Assembly: GCA_910578325.1 (NCBI GenBank)
Contig: CAJTQT010000002.1
Coordinates: 186,001 to 250,000, forward strand
Direction: 5' to 3'
DNA from: an uncultured Christensenella sp.
GTDB taxonomy: Bacteria > Bacillota > Clostridia > Christensenellales > CAG-917
DNA: 64,000 nt
Positions 6,378 to 15,579 of this stretch are shown in pieces (positions within the stretch are counted from its first letter, which is position 1; each line of letters begins with the position of its first letter). Position numbers and translations under genes: made by a program. Below the pieces are notes generated by a model, which did not search any database, was not told the DNA's origin, and worked only from the letters and a program-made list of their open reading frames with translations.

Positions 6378-8750
6378 TTATTCTGCGTCGACAGTCTCGG
6401 TTTTCTTTTTGCGAGTTGTCTTTTTGGGTGCTTCCGCCGCTTCTTCGACTTCCTCTGCTAAATCGAGGTTAAGTCCCTTGATAAGGTCTCCGAGTGACGC
6501 GGAACCGCTACCGGTAACCCATTCTTTGGGTTCGTTAGAGTTCTCTTTCTTAGGCGCGCGACGGTCTTTCTTTCCTTCTCCGTCAGCGACTTTCTGCTCG
6601 AACTTCTTCATTCTGGAAGATCTCTTGCTTGCCTTTTCCTCTTCTGAGATCTCGGTGTCGGTTTCCACAATGCTTTCCTCGGGTGCGGGGAGCAATTCTT
6701 TTATAGAAAGCGTTATTCTCGTATCTTCGAATCCGATAATCTTCGCTTCGACTTCCTGACCGACTTTCAAGGACTCGTTTGCGTCCTTAATCCAGTTGTG
6801 AGAAATCTGGGACACGTGAACAAGGCCGTCGATACCGTCTTCGATAGAGACAAACGCTCCGTAGGGGAATATTCTCTCAACTTTGCCTTTGATGACCGTG
6901 CCGACGGGATACTTCTCTGCGGCGACTTCATAGGGTTTTTTCTGCAACTGTTTATATCCGAGCGAAATTCTCCCGTGTTCTCTGTCGAGTTTAAGAACGA
7001 CAAAGTCTTTTACGTCGCCGATTTTCAAAACCGTAGACGGGTCGGTGATTCTGTTCCAACTGAGTTCGGAAATATGCGCGAGGCAATCGAAACCTTCAAC
7101 GTTTACGAACGCGCCGAACTGAGTAAATCTCTTAACTTTACCCGTAACGATATCGTTTACGTGCATTTTCGCCCAGAACGCGTCTTCTTTCTCTTTTTTC
7201 TCTCTTTCGAGAATCATACGCTGGGACGCTACGAGATATTTCTTTTTGCGGGTTTTGGTTTCCGCGGTCTCTTCCGCCTCTGCGTTTTCGGTATTCTCGG
7301 CATTTTCGCCTTCGGCGCCTTCCGCTTTATTCTTCGGAGGCATAAGAACCAGACGCAACGTCTTGCCCTTGTACTCTTCGAGATTATTTACATAGCCGAT
7401 TTTGATTTGTCTTGCGGGCACGAAAACAGTGTACTGTCCCATTCTTCCGCGCAGACCGCCGTTTACAACTTCGGTCATTTCCAGAGAGAACTCGCCTGCC
7501 GCAAGAGCCTTTTCAGCCTCTTCTTCCGCAATGCGGATAGCGTCTATTTCTTTTTTGGAAAGAGCGACGTAGTCTTTATTCACCGCACGGATGATTGCCT
7601 GAATCTCGTCTCCCGCGTTGAATTCGGACGGATTGTAATTTCCGTCGATAGATGCTTCGGACTTATCAATGAAACCGTCTTTCTTGCCGCCGATTGCGAC
7701 ATAGATACCCTGCTCTCCGGCACTTATAACCGTGCCTTTGATACGTTTTCCGACTTTGTACGACGTATAGTTGCCACCGGCATTGTTGGATTTCATAAGG
7801 TCGTCCATAGTCATAGGCTCTTTGTCCTCGGTGGTTGTTTGCTCTTGAAGTGTTGCCTCTTTGTTCACTTCAACTTCTGCTGATTTGTCAGCGGTCATTT
7901 GAGTTTCACTCATAAGTTTGCTTACCTCCCGTATCAACCACGGCGGAGTTGACGCTCCTGCGACGATTGATACACTTTGAATATCCTTAAAAAAGTTTAT
8001 GTTTGACAGAATTTCGTCCGCACTGTTTGCAAACAGAACGCGCTTATTGACCTCTCTTGCGACTTCGCACAGCCTTCTTGTATTTGCGCTGTGCTTTGCG
8101 CCGAGAACCAAAACGGCGTCCGTTCTGCCCGCGAGGGCGCGCACTTCTTCCTGTCTTACTGTTGTATTGTAACAAATACTATTAAAAATGCCAACTGATT
8201 TGTGATTGTTTTTTTCAAAATTCTTTGCAAATTTCTCAATTTCAAGGAATTTATCCTGCAAAACGGTGGTCTGAAATAAAATGACCGTGGAATCGCCGGT
8301 GATTAACGGCATTTGTGTATCGGGAAATATGCTTACGTCCGCGCCCGCATAACTTGCCAGACCGCAAACTTCATCGTGCTTTTCGTCGCCTACGATAATG
8401 ACAGATTTTCCTTCGTCCGCAAACTCCTTTGCCTTTGCCTGATTGCGTTTTACAACGGGGCAAGTCGCGTCCTCTACGATAATCCCTCTTGCGGCAAGTT
8501 CGGCTTCCAACTCGGCGGGAACTCCGTGTGCCCGAATAAGCACCGCGTCGCCCGCTTTAAGAGCGTCGATTTCGTCAAGTTCTATGCTGTCCACGCCGTT
8601 AGAATGCAGAAACTGCGTAACAAGTTCGTTGTGAACAAGTTCCCCGAGCGTATATATATGCCCGTATTTTTCAGCGAGATTCAACGCCTTATCCACCGCG
8701 GATTTGACGCCGTTGCAGAATCCCGCGTGCTTTGCCACTTCTACTTTCAC
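6378..8750 (-). CDS. ispH: IspH (HMBPP reductase) fused to ribosomal protein S1-like domains
   Basis: This 790-residue fusion joins an isoprenoid enzyme to an RNA-binding protein. Residues 1-282 are IspH, which reduces HMBPP to IPP and DMAPP in the MEP pathway. The three [4Fe-4S] cysteines (C12, C97, C193) and the His residues of the active site (H40, H75, H125) are present. Residues 330 onward hold four S1 OB-folds, the last two most typical (GKVKRFTQFGAFV, GKVERIFPYGAFV). An acidic Glu/Ala/Asn-rich insert lies inside the second S1 region and a Lys-rich tail ends in VDAE. This fusion is known in Clostridia. The ATG overlaps the end of cmk-plsC by 4 nt, so the two are coupled. Confidence 0.95.
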   Translation of the reverse strand: MKVEVAKHAGFCNGVKSAVDKALNLAEKYGHIYTLGELVHNELVTQFLHSNGVDSIELDEIDALKAGDAVLIRAHGVPAELEAELAARGIIVEDATCPVVKRNQAKAKEFADEGKSVIIVGDEKHDEVCGLASYAGADVSIFPDTQMPLITGDSTVILFQTTVLQDKFLEIEKFAKNFEKNNHKSVGIFNSICYNTTVRQEEVRALAGRTDAVLVLGAKHSANTRRLCEVAREVNKRVLFANSADEILSNINFFKDIQSVSIVAGASTPPWLIREVSKLMSETQMTADKSAEVEVNKEATLQEQTTTEDKEPMTMDDLMKSNNAGGNYTSYKVGKRIKGTVISAGEQGIYVAIGGKKDGFIDKSEASIDGNYNPSEFNAGDEIQAIIRAVNKDYVALSKKEIDAIRIAEEEAEKALAAGEFSLEMTEVVNGGLRGRMGQYTVFVPARQIKIGYVNNLEEYKGKTLRLVLMPPKNKAEGAEGENAENTENAEAEETAETKTRKKKYLVASQRMILEREKKEKEDAFWAKMHVNDIVTGKVKRFTQFGAFVNVEGFDCLAHISELSWNRITDPSTVLKIGDVKDFVVLKLDREHGRISLGYKQLQKKPYEVAAEKYPVGTVIKGKVERIFPYGAFVSIEDGIDGLVHVSQISHNWIKDANESLKVGQEVEAKIIGFEDTRITLSIKELLPAPEESIVETDTEISEEEKASKRSSRMKKFEQKVADGEGKKDRRAPKKENSNEPKEWVTGSGSASLGDLIKGLNLDLAEEVEEAAEAPKKTTRKKKTETVDAE

Positions 8751-10144
8751 TTTTTAGCCTTTTTACCTTTCTTTTTCAGATTTGCGACATACTCGTTGCA
8801 AAGTCTTCTCGTTTCGTCCATTCTCTCGCGCACTTTCTCGGTCGCGAGATGCATCTGTTCGGGCGTACGCGCGCCGTAAAACTCTTCGAGCGTAAAAGGT
8901 TCGCCTATATACAGATAATTGCGCTTGAAAAGTTTGGGCGAAGTGTAATACAGCATCGGAACTATCGGCGACTTTGTTCGGATGGCAAAACGGGCTGTAC
9001 CCGTCTTGAATTCAGACATCTCTTGCGAGCCTTCCTTATTTCTTGTTCCCTCCGGAAAAATCAGCAGTTTCTTGCCGTCTTTAAGGACTTTGAGCACGCT
9101 CTTTACGGCGTCTATATCCGCTTCTCCGCGCCTGACGGGTATAGCCCCCATCTTATGCAGAAACCAACCGGCTATCGGAACCTTGAACAATTCGTGCTTT
9201 GCCAGAATATGCGCTTCTCTTTTGAAAAGCGCAAAACAGGGAATAAACGTATCCACCTTAGAATAGTGGTTGCAGGTATACACCGCATTGCCCTCTACGC
9301 CGAGACCATTGTCCCTGTTTACGACTTTAGTAGGCCAGAATATAGCCTGCATGGGACGCATAATAACCCTCAGAAAGCGATAAAAAGCAAAACTCTTCTG
9401 CGGCTGATAATACTTCTTTATTTTCTTAGCGCGTTTTGCGCTTATTCCTTTATCCGTCGAGACAGGCTCCTCTTTATGGGGCTTCGTTTTAATGTGCACA
9501 ACCTCTTTTATATGCGCGACAACGTCCTCTATACTCATAGCGGTCGTATCCACAAAATCCGCGTCATCCGCCTGTTTGAGCGGAGCAACCTCGCGGTGGG
9601 AATCGTTATAGTCGCGTTGCATTATGTCTTTCAGCAAGGTATCGTAGTCGACGTTCTGTCCTTTTTCGATAAGTTCTTTATATCTGCGCGTAGCGCGTTC
9701 CTCGGGCGTTGCTGTCATATAAAACTTGCAGTTTGCCTGCGGAAGCACGAACGTGCCTATATCTCTGCCGTCAAGCACTACGTCGTGCGTCTTTGCAAAC
9801 CCACGCTGTAATTCCACCATTTTGTATCTTACGGGAGGCAATGCGGAAATATCGCTTGCGGCCTTTGACATATAATGCTCTCTCAGATACGGAGTCGTGT
9901 TTATTCCGTTAACGTATATCTGCTGTGCGCCGTCTTCGTATTTTATGTCCATTGACATATCATCCAGCATGGTTTTTACCGCTTCTTCGTCGGTGACGGC
10001 TATTCCCTGCTGCAACGCGTAGTAAGCGGTTGCGCGATACATTGCCCCCGTATCGAGATATATCAATCCCAAATCTTTGGCAACCGTTTTTGCCACGGTG
10101 CTCTTTCCCGCGCCCGCAGGACCGTCAATTGCAATATTCAGCAT
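8747..10144 (-). CDS. cmk: Cytidylate kinase fused to a PlsC-type 1-acylglycerol-3-phosphate acyltransferase
   Basis: This 465-residue bifunctional protein combines nucleotide and phospholipid metabolism. Residues 1-215 are (d)CMP kinase, with the P-loop GPAGAGKST (8-16), YLDTGAMYRATA and the LDGRDIGTFV motif. A basic linker (about 220-260) leads to a PlsC domain with the acyltransferase motif NHYSKVD (292-298) and FPEGTRNKEG (363-372), which makes phosphatidic acid at the membrane. In most bacteria the genes are separate neighbours, and the fusion is recurrent in Clostridia. It is followed by ispH-S1 with a 4-nt overlap, reflecting the common cmk-rpsA/ispH linkage. Confidence 0.94.
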   Translation of the reverse strand: MLNIAIDGPAGAGKSTVAKTVAKDLGLIYLDTGAMYRATAYYALQQGIAVTDEEAVKTMLDDMSMDIKYEDGAQQIYVNGINTTPYLREHYMSKAASDISALPPVRYKMVELQRGFAKTHDVVLDGRDIGTFVLPQANCKFYMTATPEERATRRYKELIEKGQNVDYDTLLKDIMQRDYNDSHREVAPLKQADDADFVDTTAMSIEDVVAHIKEVVHIKTKPHKEEPVSTDKGISAKRAKKIKKYYQPQKSFAFYRFLRVIMRPMQAIFWPTKVVNRDNGLGVEGNAVYTCNHYSKVDTFIPCFALFKREAHILAKHELFKVPIAGWFLHKMGAIPVRRGEADIDAVKSVLKVLKDGKKLLIFPEGTRNKEGSQEMSEFKTGTARFAIRTKSPIVPMLYYTSPKLFKRNYLYIGEPFTLEEFYGARTPEQMHLATEKVRERMDETRRLCNEYVANLKKKGKKAKK

Positions 10145-10198
10145 ATTTTCTCTCCTTGCATCAATAATGCTATTCTCGTATTTATAATCATCTGCACG

Positions 10199-11428
10199 TT
10201 ATCGCGTCCGACCGAGACTTTTGATAATATCTCTTGCACAAGCGGCGGCGGTTGAAAACGCTATCTGCAAGTTAAAACCGCCTGTAAGCGCGTCTACGTC
10301 GACAGTCTCGCCTATAAAATACAGTCCCGCCTGCAATCTGCTCTCGCCCGAGGGTTTAAGGTCTTTGAGCGCAACCCCTCCCGAAGTTATTACCGCCTCG
10401 GTAAACGGTGCAAGTTCTCTGACGGTAAAAGGCAGATTTTTAACCGTCTTCACTAACCTTGCACGTTCCTCTTTCGTTATCGCGTTGACTTTCTTATTAT
10501 CCGCTATTCCCGCCGCTCTGAGCACATATAAATTGAGCCTGTCGGGCAAGAGAGCGCGAGTTACGTTGCCTACATCCTTATTCTTACGTTCTTCGAAATC
10601 GCGCAGGATCCTTGCGTCCAACTGCCTGTCGTCAAGAGACGGTTTAAGATCCAGAATGAGTTTTACTCTCTCCGTCCTGTTTATATATGACGAAAGGGTA
10701 AGCGCGACCGGCCCCGAGATCCCCTTATCGGTAAACATAAGTTCTCCGAATCTGCTTGCAACCGTCTTTCCGTCAGACGTCAACGCGCACAGTTGCACGT
10801 TTCTGAGCGAAATACCCTGCAAACCCGAAACATCTTCGCAAAGCCTTATCGCGACAAGAGCCTGTTTCGGCGATACCACCGAATGACCGAATCGTTTTGC
10901 AAACTCATAGCCGTCGCCGGTAGAACCTGTCGACGGATAACTGACTCCGCCTGTCGCAACCACAACCCTGTCGAATATCTCTTTTCCGACGTCTGTCTCG
11001 ATTTCGAATTTTCCGTCGCTGTAAGAAATATCCCGAGCAGTCCTTTGCAACAACACCTTTACGCCCGCTTTTTTCAGTTCAGCGGAAAGTGTTTTTATAA
11101 CGTCGGAAGACTTCTGCGAAGCAGGGAAAACCCTGTTTCCCCTTTCTACACTCAGTTCCAGCCCTGCGTCCTCGAAGAAAGACATAGTATCGCGCGGAGT
11201 AAACGAATACAGTGCTGTACGCAGGTATTTTTCCCCGTGAACGACGTGCGCAAACATATTCTCAATGTCGCAGTCGTTGGTAAGATTGCACCGTCCTTTG
11301 CCGGTAATATAAATCTTTTTGCCTATCTTTTCGTTTTTTTCGATAAGAACGACTTCCGCGCCCTGTCTCGCAAGCAGTATTGCCGCGAAACTGCCCGCGG
11401 CTCCGCCCCCTATTATTCCTACTCTCAT
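10199..11428 (-). CDS. HI0933/BaiN-type FAD-dependent oxidoreductase
   Basis: This 409-residue flavoprotein has the amino-terminal dinucleotide motif GIIGGGAAGSFAAI and the family signature KKIYITGKGRCNLTN. ATGGVSYPSTGSTGDGY follows in the middle, and a carboxy-terminal FAD-contact region (SGGVALKDL, GETVDVDALTGGFNLQ) closes the protein. Members are annotated variously as BaiN-like or aminoacetone-oxidase-family enzymes, and their cellular substrate is generally not established. The gene overlaps surE by 4 nt upstream and is 54 nt from cmk-plsC, a gene order I recall from Clostridia. I see nothing that narrows the substrate. Confidence 0.85.
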   Translation of the reverse strand: MRVGIIGGGAAGSFAAILLARQGAEVVLIEKNEKIGKKIYITGKGRCNLTNDCDIENMFAHVVHGEKYLRTALYSFTPRDTMSFFEDAGLELSVERGNRVFPASQKSSDVIKTLSAELKKAGVKVLLQRTARDISYSDGKFEIETDVGKEIFDRVVVATGGVSYPSTGSTGDGYEFAKRFGHSVVSPKQALVAIRLCEDVSGLQGISLRNVQLCALTSDGKTVASRFGELMFTDKGISGPVALTLSSYINRTERVKLILDLKPSLDDRQLDARILRDFEERKNKDVGNVTRALLPDRLNLYVLRAAGIADNKKVNAITKEERARLVKTVKNLPFTVRELAPFTEAVITSGGVALKDLKPSGESRLQAGLYFIGETVDVDALTGGFNLQIAFSTAAACARDIIKSLGRTR

Positions 11429-12186
11429 ACGCTGAACTCCGCCGATTCCATTGCGCGTAGCGTTTCAAAATCGGTTCCCAGCATTTGCATCGGAGTAACG
11501 GTTATATATCCCTTTTCGCTGAGCGCACAGTCTCCGTTTTCGTTCTGCGGATACGTTTTATCGGCGTGTCCGTCCACGAAATACGTCTCCTTGCCGTCGT
11601 CGCCCACTACGCAGAAATACTTTTCGTTGTACGGCCGATAAGTCACGGGCGCAACTCTGACGCCTGCGATTCCATCCCTGTCCGTACAGGGAATATTGAT
11701 ATTTACGGTGACGTTTTCAACAGCATATTTGAGCAATCCGTCCAAATTTCTCGCAATGAAATCAGCCGCATACTCATAATTTTCGCCGCCGCGTGCGCGC
11801 AACGATACCGCCAAAGACGGTATACGGTGAAACGTACCCTCCTGCGCCGCGCCGAACGTGCCTGAATACATCACGTCCGAGCCTATGTTGAGCACCGAAT
11901 TTATTCCCGAAATCACCGCGTCGAACCTGCGCTCCTTAAACAGATGTTTAACCGCGAAAATGACGCAATCGGCAGGCGAGCCGTCTACGGCATAGGTTTC
12001 TATCCCGTCAGGCATCTCGACCTTTTCATAAGTTATTCCGCCGAAAAAATTTACCATATGCGCATACCCCGAGCGTTCGGACACAGGCGCAACCACGACT
12101 ATGTCGTGATTTTGCGACAGTCTCTTTGCTATCGCGCGTATTCCGGCTGCGGAATATCCGTCGTCATTCGAAATCAATATATCCAT
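11425..12186 (-). CDS. surE: 5'/3'-nucleotidase SurE
   Basis: This 253-residue phosphatase of nucleoside monophosphates has the metal-binding amino terminus MDILISNDDGYSAAGIRA, with the DD pair. VVAPVSERSGYAHMV, the VDGSPADCVIFAV motif and SGINSVLNIGSDVMYSGTFGAA follow, all typical of SurE. The frame is open 28 codons further upstream. The ATG at 12186 is chosen because it starts exactly at the family's amino terminus and is preceded by AGAGGG at 4 nt. The 3' end overlaps the next flavoprotein gene by 4 nt. It lies 90 nt downstream of rluB and probably shares its transcript. Confidence 0.93.
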   Translation of the reverse strand: MDILISNDDGYSAAGIRAIAKRLSQNHDIVVVAPVSERSGYAHMVNFFGGITYEKVEMPDGIETYAVDGSPADCVIFAVKHLFKERRFDAVISGINSVLNIGSDVMYSGTFGAAQEGTFHRIPSLAVSLRARGGENYEYAADFIARNLDGLLKYAVENVTVNINIPCTDRDGIAGVRVAPVTYRPYNEKYFCVVGDDGKETYFVDGHADKTYPQNENGDCALSEKGYITVTPMQMLGTDFETLRAMESAEFSV

Positions 12187-12276
12187 TGTCCCTCTGAATC
12201 CCGAACAGTATAAATTATCAATCGGTATTTTCATCTGCGCGCAAATGCAATTATTTGCCGCCGCAGACAAAAAATT

Positions 12277-13140
12277 TTATCTTTCAAGCCCGCATAAACT
12301 TGCCAAATACGCAATCTCGCCCTCTGAAAGTTCCCTGTATCCGCCGCGCGACAGTCCTCCTAAGCGAAGTTCGCCGATCGCTACGCGTTTGAGGAATACC
12401 ACGTTCTTTTCCACAGCCTCGAACATACGTCTTATTTCCCTGTTCTTACCCTCGAAAATGACGACTTCCAGCCTAGTGTTTCCGTCCTCTATTCCGGTTA
12501 CTTTTACTTTACAGCGTCCGTATTTCACCCCGTCGACGGTAACGCCCTTGCGCAGTATTGCAAGATCGCTCTCTTCAATTGAACCCTCGATACGCACGAT
12601 ATATGTCTTTGATATCTCGCTCGACGGATGCGTAAGTTTGAAAGTCATATCGCCGTCGTTTGTAAGCAGAAGCAGACCTTCGCTGTCATAATCCAGTCTT
12701 CCGACAGGGAAAAGTCGTTTATCTTTGTACTCGCCCAGATAATCGAGCACGGTTCTGCGCGGCTTTTTCTTTACGGAATCCGAAGTATTGTCCGCACTTC
12801 CGACCGATACGTCCGTTCTCACTCGCAGACTTTCCGAATGCGATTTTTTCATCTCTCCGTCGCCTGCGGCGTCAGGCTTTTTTCTTCCGCTTTTATCGTC
12901 TCTCGTATCGTCGGTCGTCGTCACGCATCCTTTCGGCTTGTTGAACAAAATATAATCGTAGTGCGTAATTCTAACAACCTTTTTTCCGTCAACAAAGACT
13001 ATGTCTTTGAGTTCGTCAACCTCGCGACCGACTTCTCTTACTACTTTCTTGTTTACACAGACTCTGCCCGCTTTTACATATTCGTCAGCCTTTCTGCGCG
13101 AACATATTCCGCACTCGGCAAGATACTTGTTTATTCTCAT
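12277..13140 (-). CDS. rluB: Ribosomal large-subunit pseudouridine synthase, RluB/RsuA family, with an internal insert
   Basis: This 287-residue enzyme isomerises uridine in rRNA. Residues 1-60 are an S4 RNA-binding domain (RINKYLAECGICSRRKADEY). The catalytic domain has the RLFPVGRLDYDSEGLLLLTN motif with the nucleophilic Asp150, and KTYIVRIEG and REIRRMFEAV follow. An insert of about 47 hydrophilic residues (82-128, bases 12757-12897), rich in Lys, Ser and Asp, interrupts the family sequence between KGCVTTTDDT and RRTVLDYL, where homologues have only a few residues. It is in frame and the catalytic parts are intact. The gene begins a minus-strand run that continues into surE. Confidence 0.92.
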   Translation of the reverse strand: MRINKYLAECGICSRRKADEYVKAGRVCVNKKVVREVGREVDELKDIVFVDGKKVVRITHYDYILFNKPKGCVTTTDDTRDDKSGRKKPDAAGDGEMKKSHSESLRVRTDVSVGSADNTSDSVKKKPRRTVLDYLGEYKDKRLFPVGRLDYDSEGLLLLTNDGDMTFKLTHPSSEISKTYIVRIEGSIEESDLAILRKGVTVDGVKYGRCKVKVTGIEDGNTRLEVVIFEGKNREIRRMFEAVEKNVVFLKRVAIGELRLGGLSRGGYRELSEGEIAYLASLCGLER

Positions 13141-13298
13141 TCGTCCTCTTCTCGGAATACGTACTTCACGTTCCGACCGTGTATTTCGTTTTTTATGCGC
13201 ACACCGCGATATTAAACTATTAAAAAATTATACAGTAATTTATTCTCGCTTGCAAGCGTTTAGCAGAATAACGTAAAACGAAACTGCGTTTTAAATAC

Positions 13299-13325
13299 AA
13301 AAGCCCGCGATTTGCGCGCGGGCTT
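13299..13325 (-). terminator. Rho-independent terminator of the dacF-like operon
   Basis: A 9-bp stem (AAGCCCGCG at 13301-13309, CGCGGGCTT at 13317-13325) with a 7-nt loop is followed on the minus strand by TTGTATTTAAA. It lies 34 nt beyond the carboxypeptidase stop codon. Confidence 0.8.
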
Positions 13326-13358
13326 AAATTTCCGTAAGTTTACGTTTTTCGCCTTATG

Positions 13359-14492
13359 TCAGGCGCTTTTAAGCAAAAGATACTCGCTTCCGTCCGAACG
13401 GAGAGGATATCTGAAATCTTTCCAGTCCTCCGACACCCCGAAAGGACGCACTATTTCTACAGGCTTGAGTCCGTTTTTATAATCGAGAAGCGAATTGTCC
13501 ACGCTTTTCATCTCGTAATTCTCAAATCCGTAATTCAGCATGCGGATAGTATCGTTCCACATATCGTTGTAATTGAGAACTACGGTTATAAGTTGCATAC
13601 CGTTCTTGTATGCGCCTCCGACAAGACATCTTCCGCTCTTCTTGGTGTACCCCGTCTTCACTCCGTTTGCACCCTCGTAGAGTGTAAGCAGTTTATTTTT
13701 GTTGCCGATATACGACGCCTGTCCGTCGATTTCAATCTTCGCTTTTTTAGAGGAAACAATTCTGACAAAATCGCTGTTGGAATACGCGCTCGCCGTAATA
13801 AGCGCAAGATCGTACGCCGTTGTATAATGATCGTCGTCGTGCAAACCGTGCGGATTGACAAAGTGCGAGTTGTTTGCGCCGAGCATTTTAGCGGTCTCGT
13901 TCATCATAAGCGCAAATTTTTCAATACTTCCTGCAGTTTCGACTGCAAGAGCGACGGCGGAATCGTTGCCGCTTCTGAGCATAAGTCCGTAAAGCAGATG
14001 TTCCACCGTAATCTTCTGTCCCGCTCTGAGATAGATAGAGGAACCCTCTACGCCCTCCGCGACTTTTGGCACCGTAACGACTCTGTTAAGCGGAACGTTG
14101 TTGAGAACGACAAGAGCGGTCAAAACCTTTGTAGTGCTTGCGGGAAAACATCTCGCGTTCATATTTTCATTAAGCAATACCCGCCTTGTAGACTGCTCGA
14201 TGAGCACTCCGCCTCGCGCCTGCTGTACAGCCATCGTTTCCGAAGCATTTTCATTATCGGAATCGCCGTCTTCGCCGTCATACAGAAAATCCTTGTCTAT
14301 CGAATCTTCGTCATTTTCGTCGATATTTTGATTGCTTGCGTCAATATATTTCTCATTATTGAAGTTATTTAGAATACTTTTGATGCTTTTCCCGCCATTT
14401 TCGCTGTTTGCGCCTATCAAAATCACACTATTGACAAGCACAATAGATATAAACAGAAATACAACTACCGAATATATTTTCTTCTTTTCCAT
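13359..14492 (-). CDS. D-alanyl-D-alanine carboxypeptidase (PBP5/DacF family), membrane-anchored
   Basis: This 377-residue penicillin-binding protein trims the terminal D-Ala from peptidoglycan stem peptides. The amino terminus is a signal-anchor (YSVVVFLFISIVLVNSVIL). A disordered Asp/Glu/Asn stretch follows. The S11 peptidase motifs are then present: SxxK in FPASTTKVLTAL, SxN in RSGNDSAVAL, and KTG in GVKTGYTKKSGR. The ATG at 14492 has AAGGGTGG upstream, whereas an earlier in-frame start has none. No clear carboxy-terminal membrane helix or PBP5 C-domain is seen, so this is the shorter form. It ends the run that contains ytfJ and scpAB. A second paralogue lies at 17487-18683. Confidence 0.88.
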   Translation of the reverse strand: MEKKKIYSVVVFLFISIVLVNSVILIGANSENGGKSIKSILNNFNNEKYIDASNQNIDENDEDSIDKDFLYDGEDGDSDNENASETMAVQQARGGVLIEQSTRRVLLNENMNARCFPASTTKVLTALVVLNNVPLNRVVTVPKVAEGVEGSSIYLRAGQKITVEHLLYGLMLRSGNDSAVALAVETAGSIEKFALMMNETAKMLGANNSHFVNPHGLHDDDHYTTAYDLALITASAYSNSDFVRIVSSKKAKIEIDGQASYIGNKNKLLTLYEGANGVKTGYTKKSGRCLVGGAYKNGMQLITVVLNYNDMWNDTIRMLNYGFENYEMKSVDNSLLDYKNGLKPVEIVRPFGVSEDWKDFRYPLRSDGSEYLLLKSA

Positions 14493-14537
14493 ATTCCACC
14501 CTTTATAAGCACTCAATCTCAATGCTTAAAATTTATG

Positions 14538-14891
14538 TTATTCGTCCTGTTTAAGCGTTGCCGTAACACTTTTTAACAGGTCTATCCACTTACTGCCGCT
14601 CTCGGCTTTATCAACACTGACAAAGCGCTTTTCTCTGCCGCAAATCAAAAATCCCACGGGAGTAAGCGTAACGCCGCCTCCGCATACCGCGCTATACGGA
14701 TATTCGGAAGTTACGCCGTCTGCGTTGCCGTATTCGCCTCCGCCAACGGCAAAACCGTAACTGAGTTTGTTTACGGGCAGAATAACACTGCCGTCCGCCG
14801 CCAGCACAGGCTTTCCGATAACATCGTCGCTTTCCACAGCGTGTCTTACGCTGTCAACAGTACGTTTCAAGATATCGTCTAAATTTTGCAT
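14538..14891 (-). CDS. ytfJ: GerW/YtfJ-family sporulation protein
   Basis: This 117-residue protein matches YtfJ (GerW), a sporulation protein needed for normal germination in Bacillus and conserved in Clostridia. Its amino terminus (MQNLDDILKRTVDSVRHAV) is followed by VIGKPVLAADGSVILPVNKLSYGF. The glycine-rich centre GGGVTLTPVGFLI closes the core. It sits next to a DUF2953 gene (ytfI type), which is the classical ytfI-ytfJ pairing, 28 nt downstream of it. The molecular activity of the family is unknown. Confidence 0.87.
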   Translation of the reverse strand: MQNLDDILKRTVDSVRHAVESDDVIGKPVLAADGSVILPVNKLSYGFAVGGGEYGNADGVTSEYPYSAVCGGGVTLTPVGFLICGREKRFVSVDKAESGSKWIDLLKSVTATLKQDE

Positions 14892-14919
14892 ATTATTCTC
14901 CTACCGTTTTATGCCGGCA

Positions 14920-15438
14920 TTATCCTTTCAGACTTGCCGAAATGAGTCCTGCTATCTGCAACAGATTTATTTTTACCCGCACCCGCCCGTCTATTTCAAA
15001 TGCGTCGGCGGGTTGAGCCGTATAAACTTTTACGTTTTGAATAAGCGGTTGCAATACGCTTGTAAGCACCGCGTACGCTATCGCGGAATTCTTCGCGTCA
15101 TCCGCACCTATGAGAGCAAGCAAGTTACCGCGAGCCCGAATTCCTTCGATTTTATACTGTTTCAACACGTTCGCAACCTGACGCACAGAAGCCTTTTTGT
15201 CGCCTTTGGGCGACTTCCCGTTTATACGCACATCAAACGCTCCGTCTGTTTTTCTTATGCGCAAACGCACAATTGAAAATCTGAACAGAGACAGATCAAA
15301 CTCAATTCTGTCGCGCGCAAGCGATACGTGTCCCTTTGCACCCACGCGCAATGGATAAAACAGCATAGTTATAAGAAATTGCAGTATTATCAGTGCGACG
15401 GTTGCATTCATAAAGGTATTGTGCGTAAAATTTCGCAT
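14920..15438 (-). CDS. DUF2953 (YtfI-like) membrane-associated protein
   Basis: This protein of about 172 residues has one amino-terminal hydrophobic helix (ATVALIILQFLITMLFYPL) and a soluble domain of alternating strands (KGHVSLARDRIEFDLSLF, IRKTDGAFDVRING). Its position directly before ytfJ and its layout match the DUF2953/YtfI family. The start is uncertain. The frame reaches a TTG at 15498, with ATGs at 15438 and 15411, and none has a clear ribosome site. I chose 15438 because it keeps the membrane helix near the amino terminus. The function of the family is unknown, and a sporulation role is inferred only from the neighbours. Confidence 0.6.
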   Translation of the reverse strand: MRNFTHNTFMNATVALIILQFLITMLFYPLRVGAKGHVSLARDRIEFDLSLFRFSIVRLRIRKTDGAFDVRINGKSPKGDKKASVRQVANVLKQYKIEGIRARGNLLALIGADDAKNSAIAYAVLTSVLQPLIQNVKVYTAQPADAFEIDGRVRVKINLLQIAGLISASLKG

Positions 15439-15579
15439 ATTATGAAAAAAGACGGAAAAATCCGTCCATATTTCATTAACACGTATAAACGTTTTCAAAA
15501 TTTCGTCAAATTATTTGAATTAAACAGTAAAATCAACCGAATTGACAGCGATTTTATGCAATCGCCCACGTCAAATAAA

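Noticed and set aside
6798..7883. A 361-residue open frame on the plus strand opposite ispH-S1
   Set aside because: It lies wholly antisense to a conserved gene, has no ribosome site and no recognisable domain. Long antisense frames are frequent here because of the codon bias.
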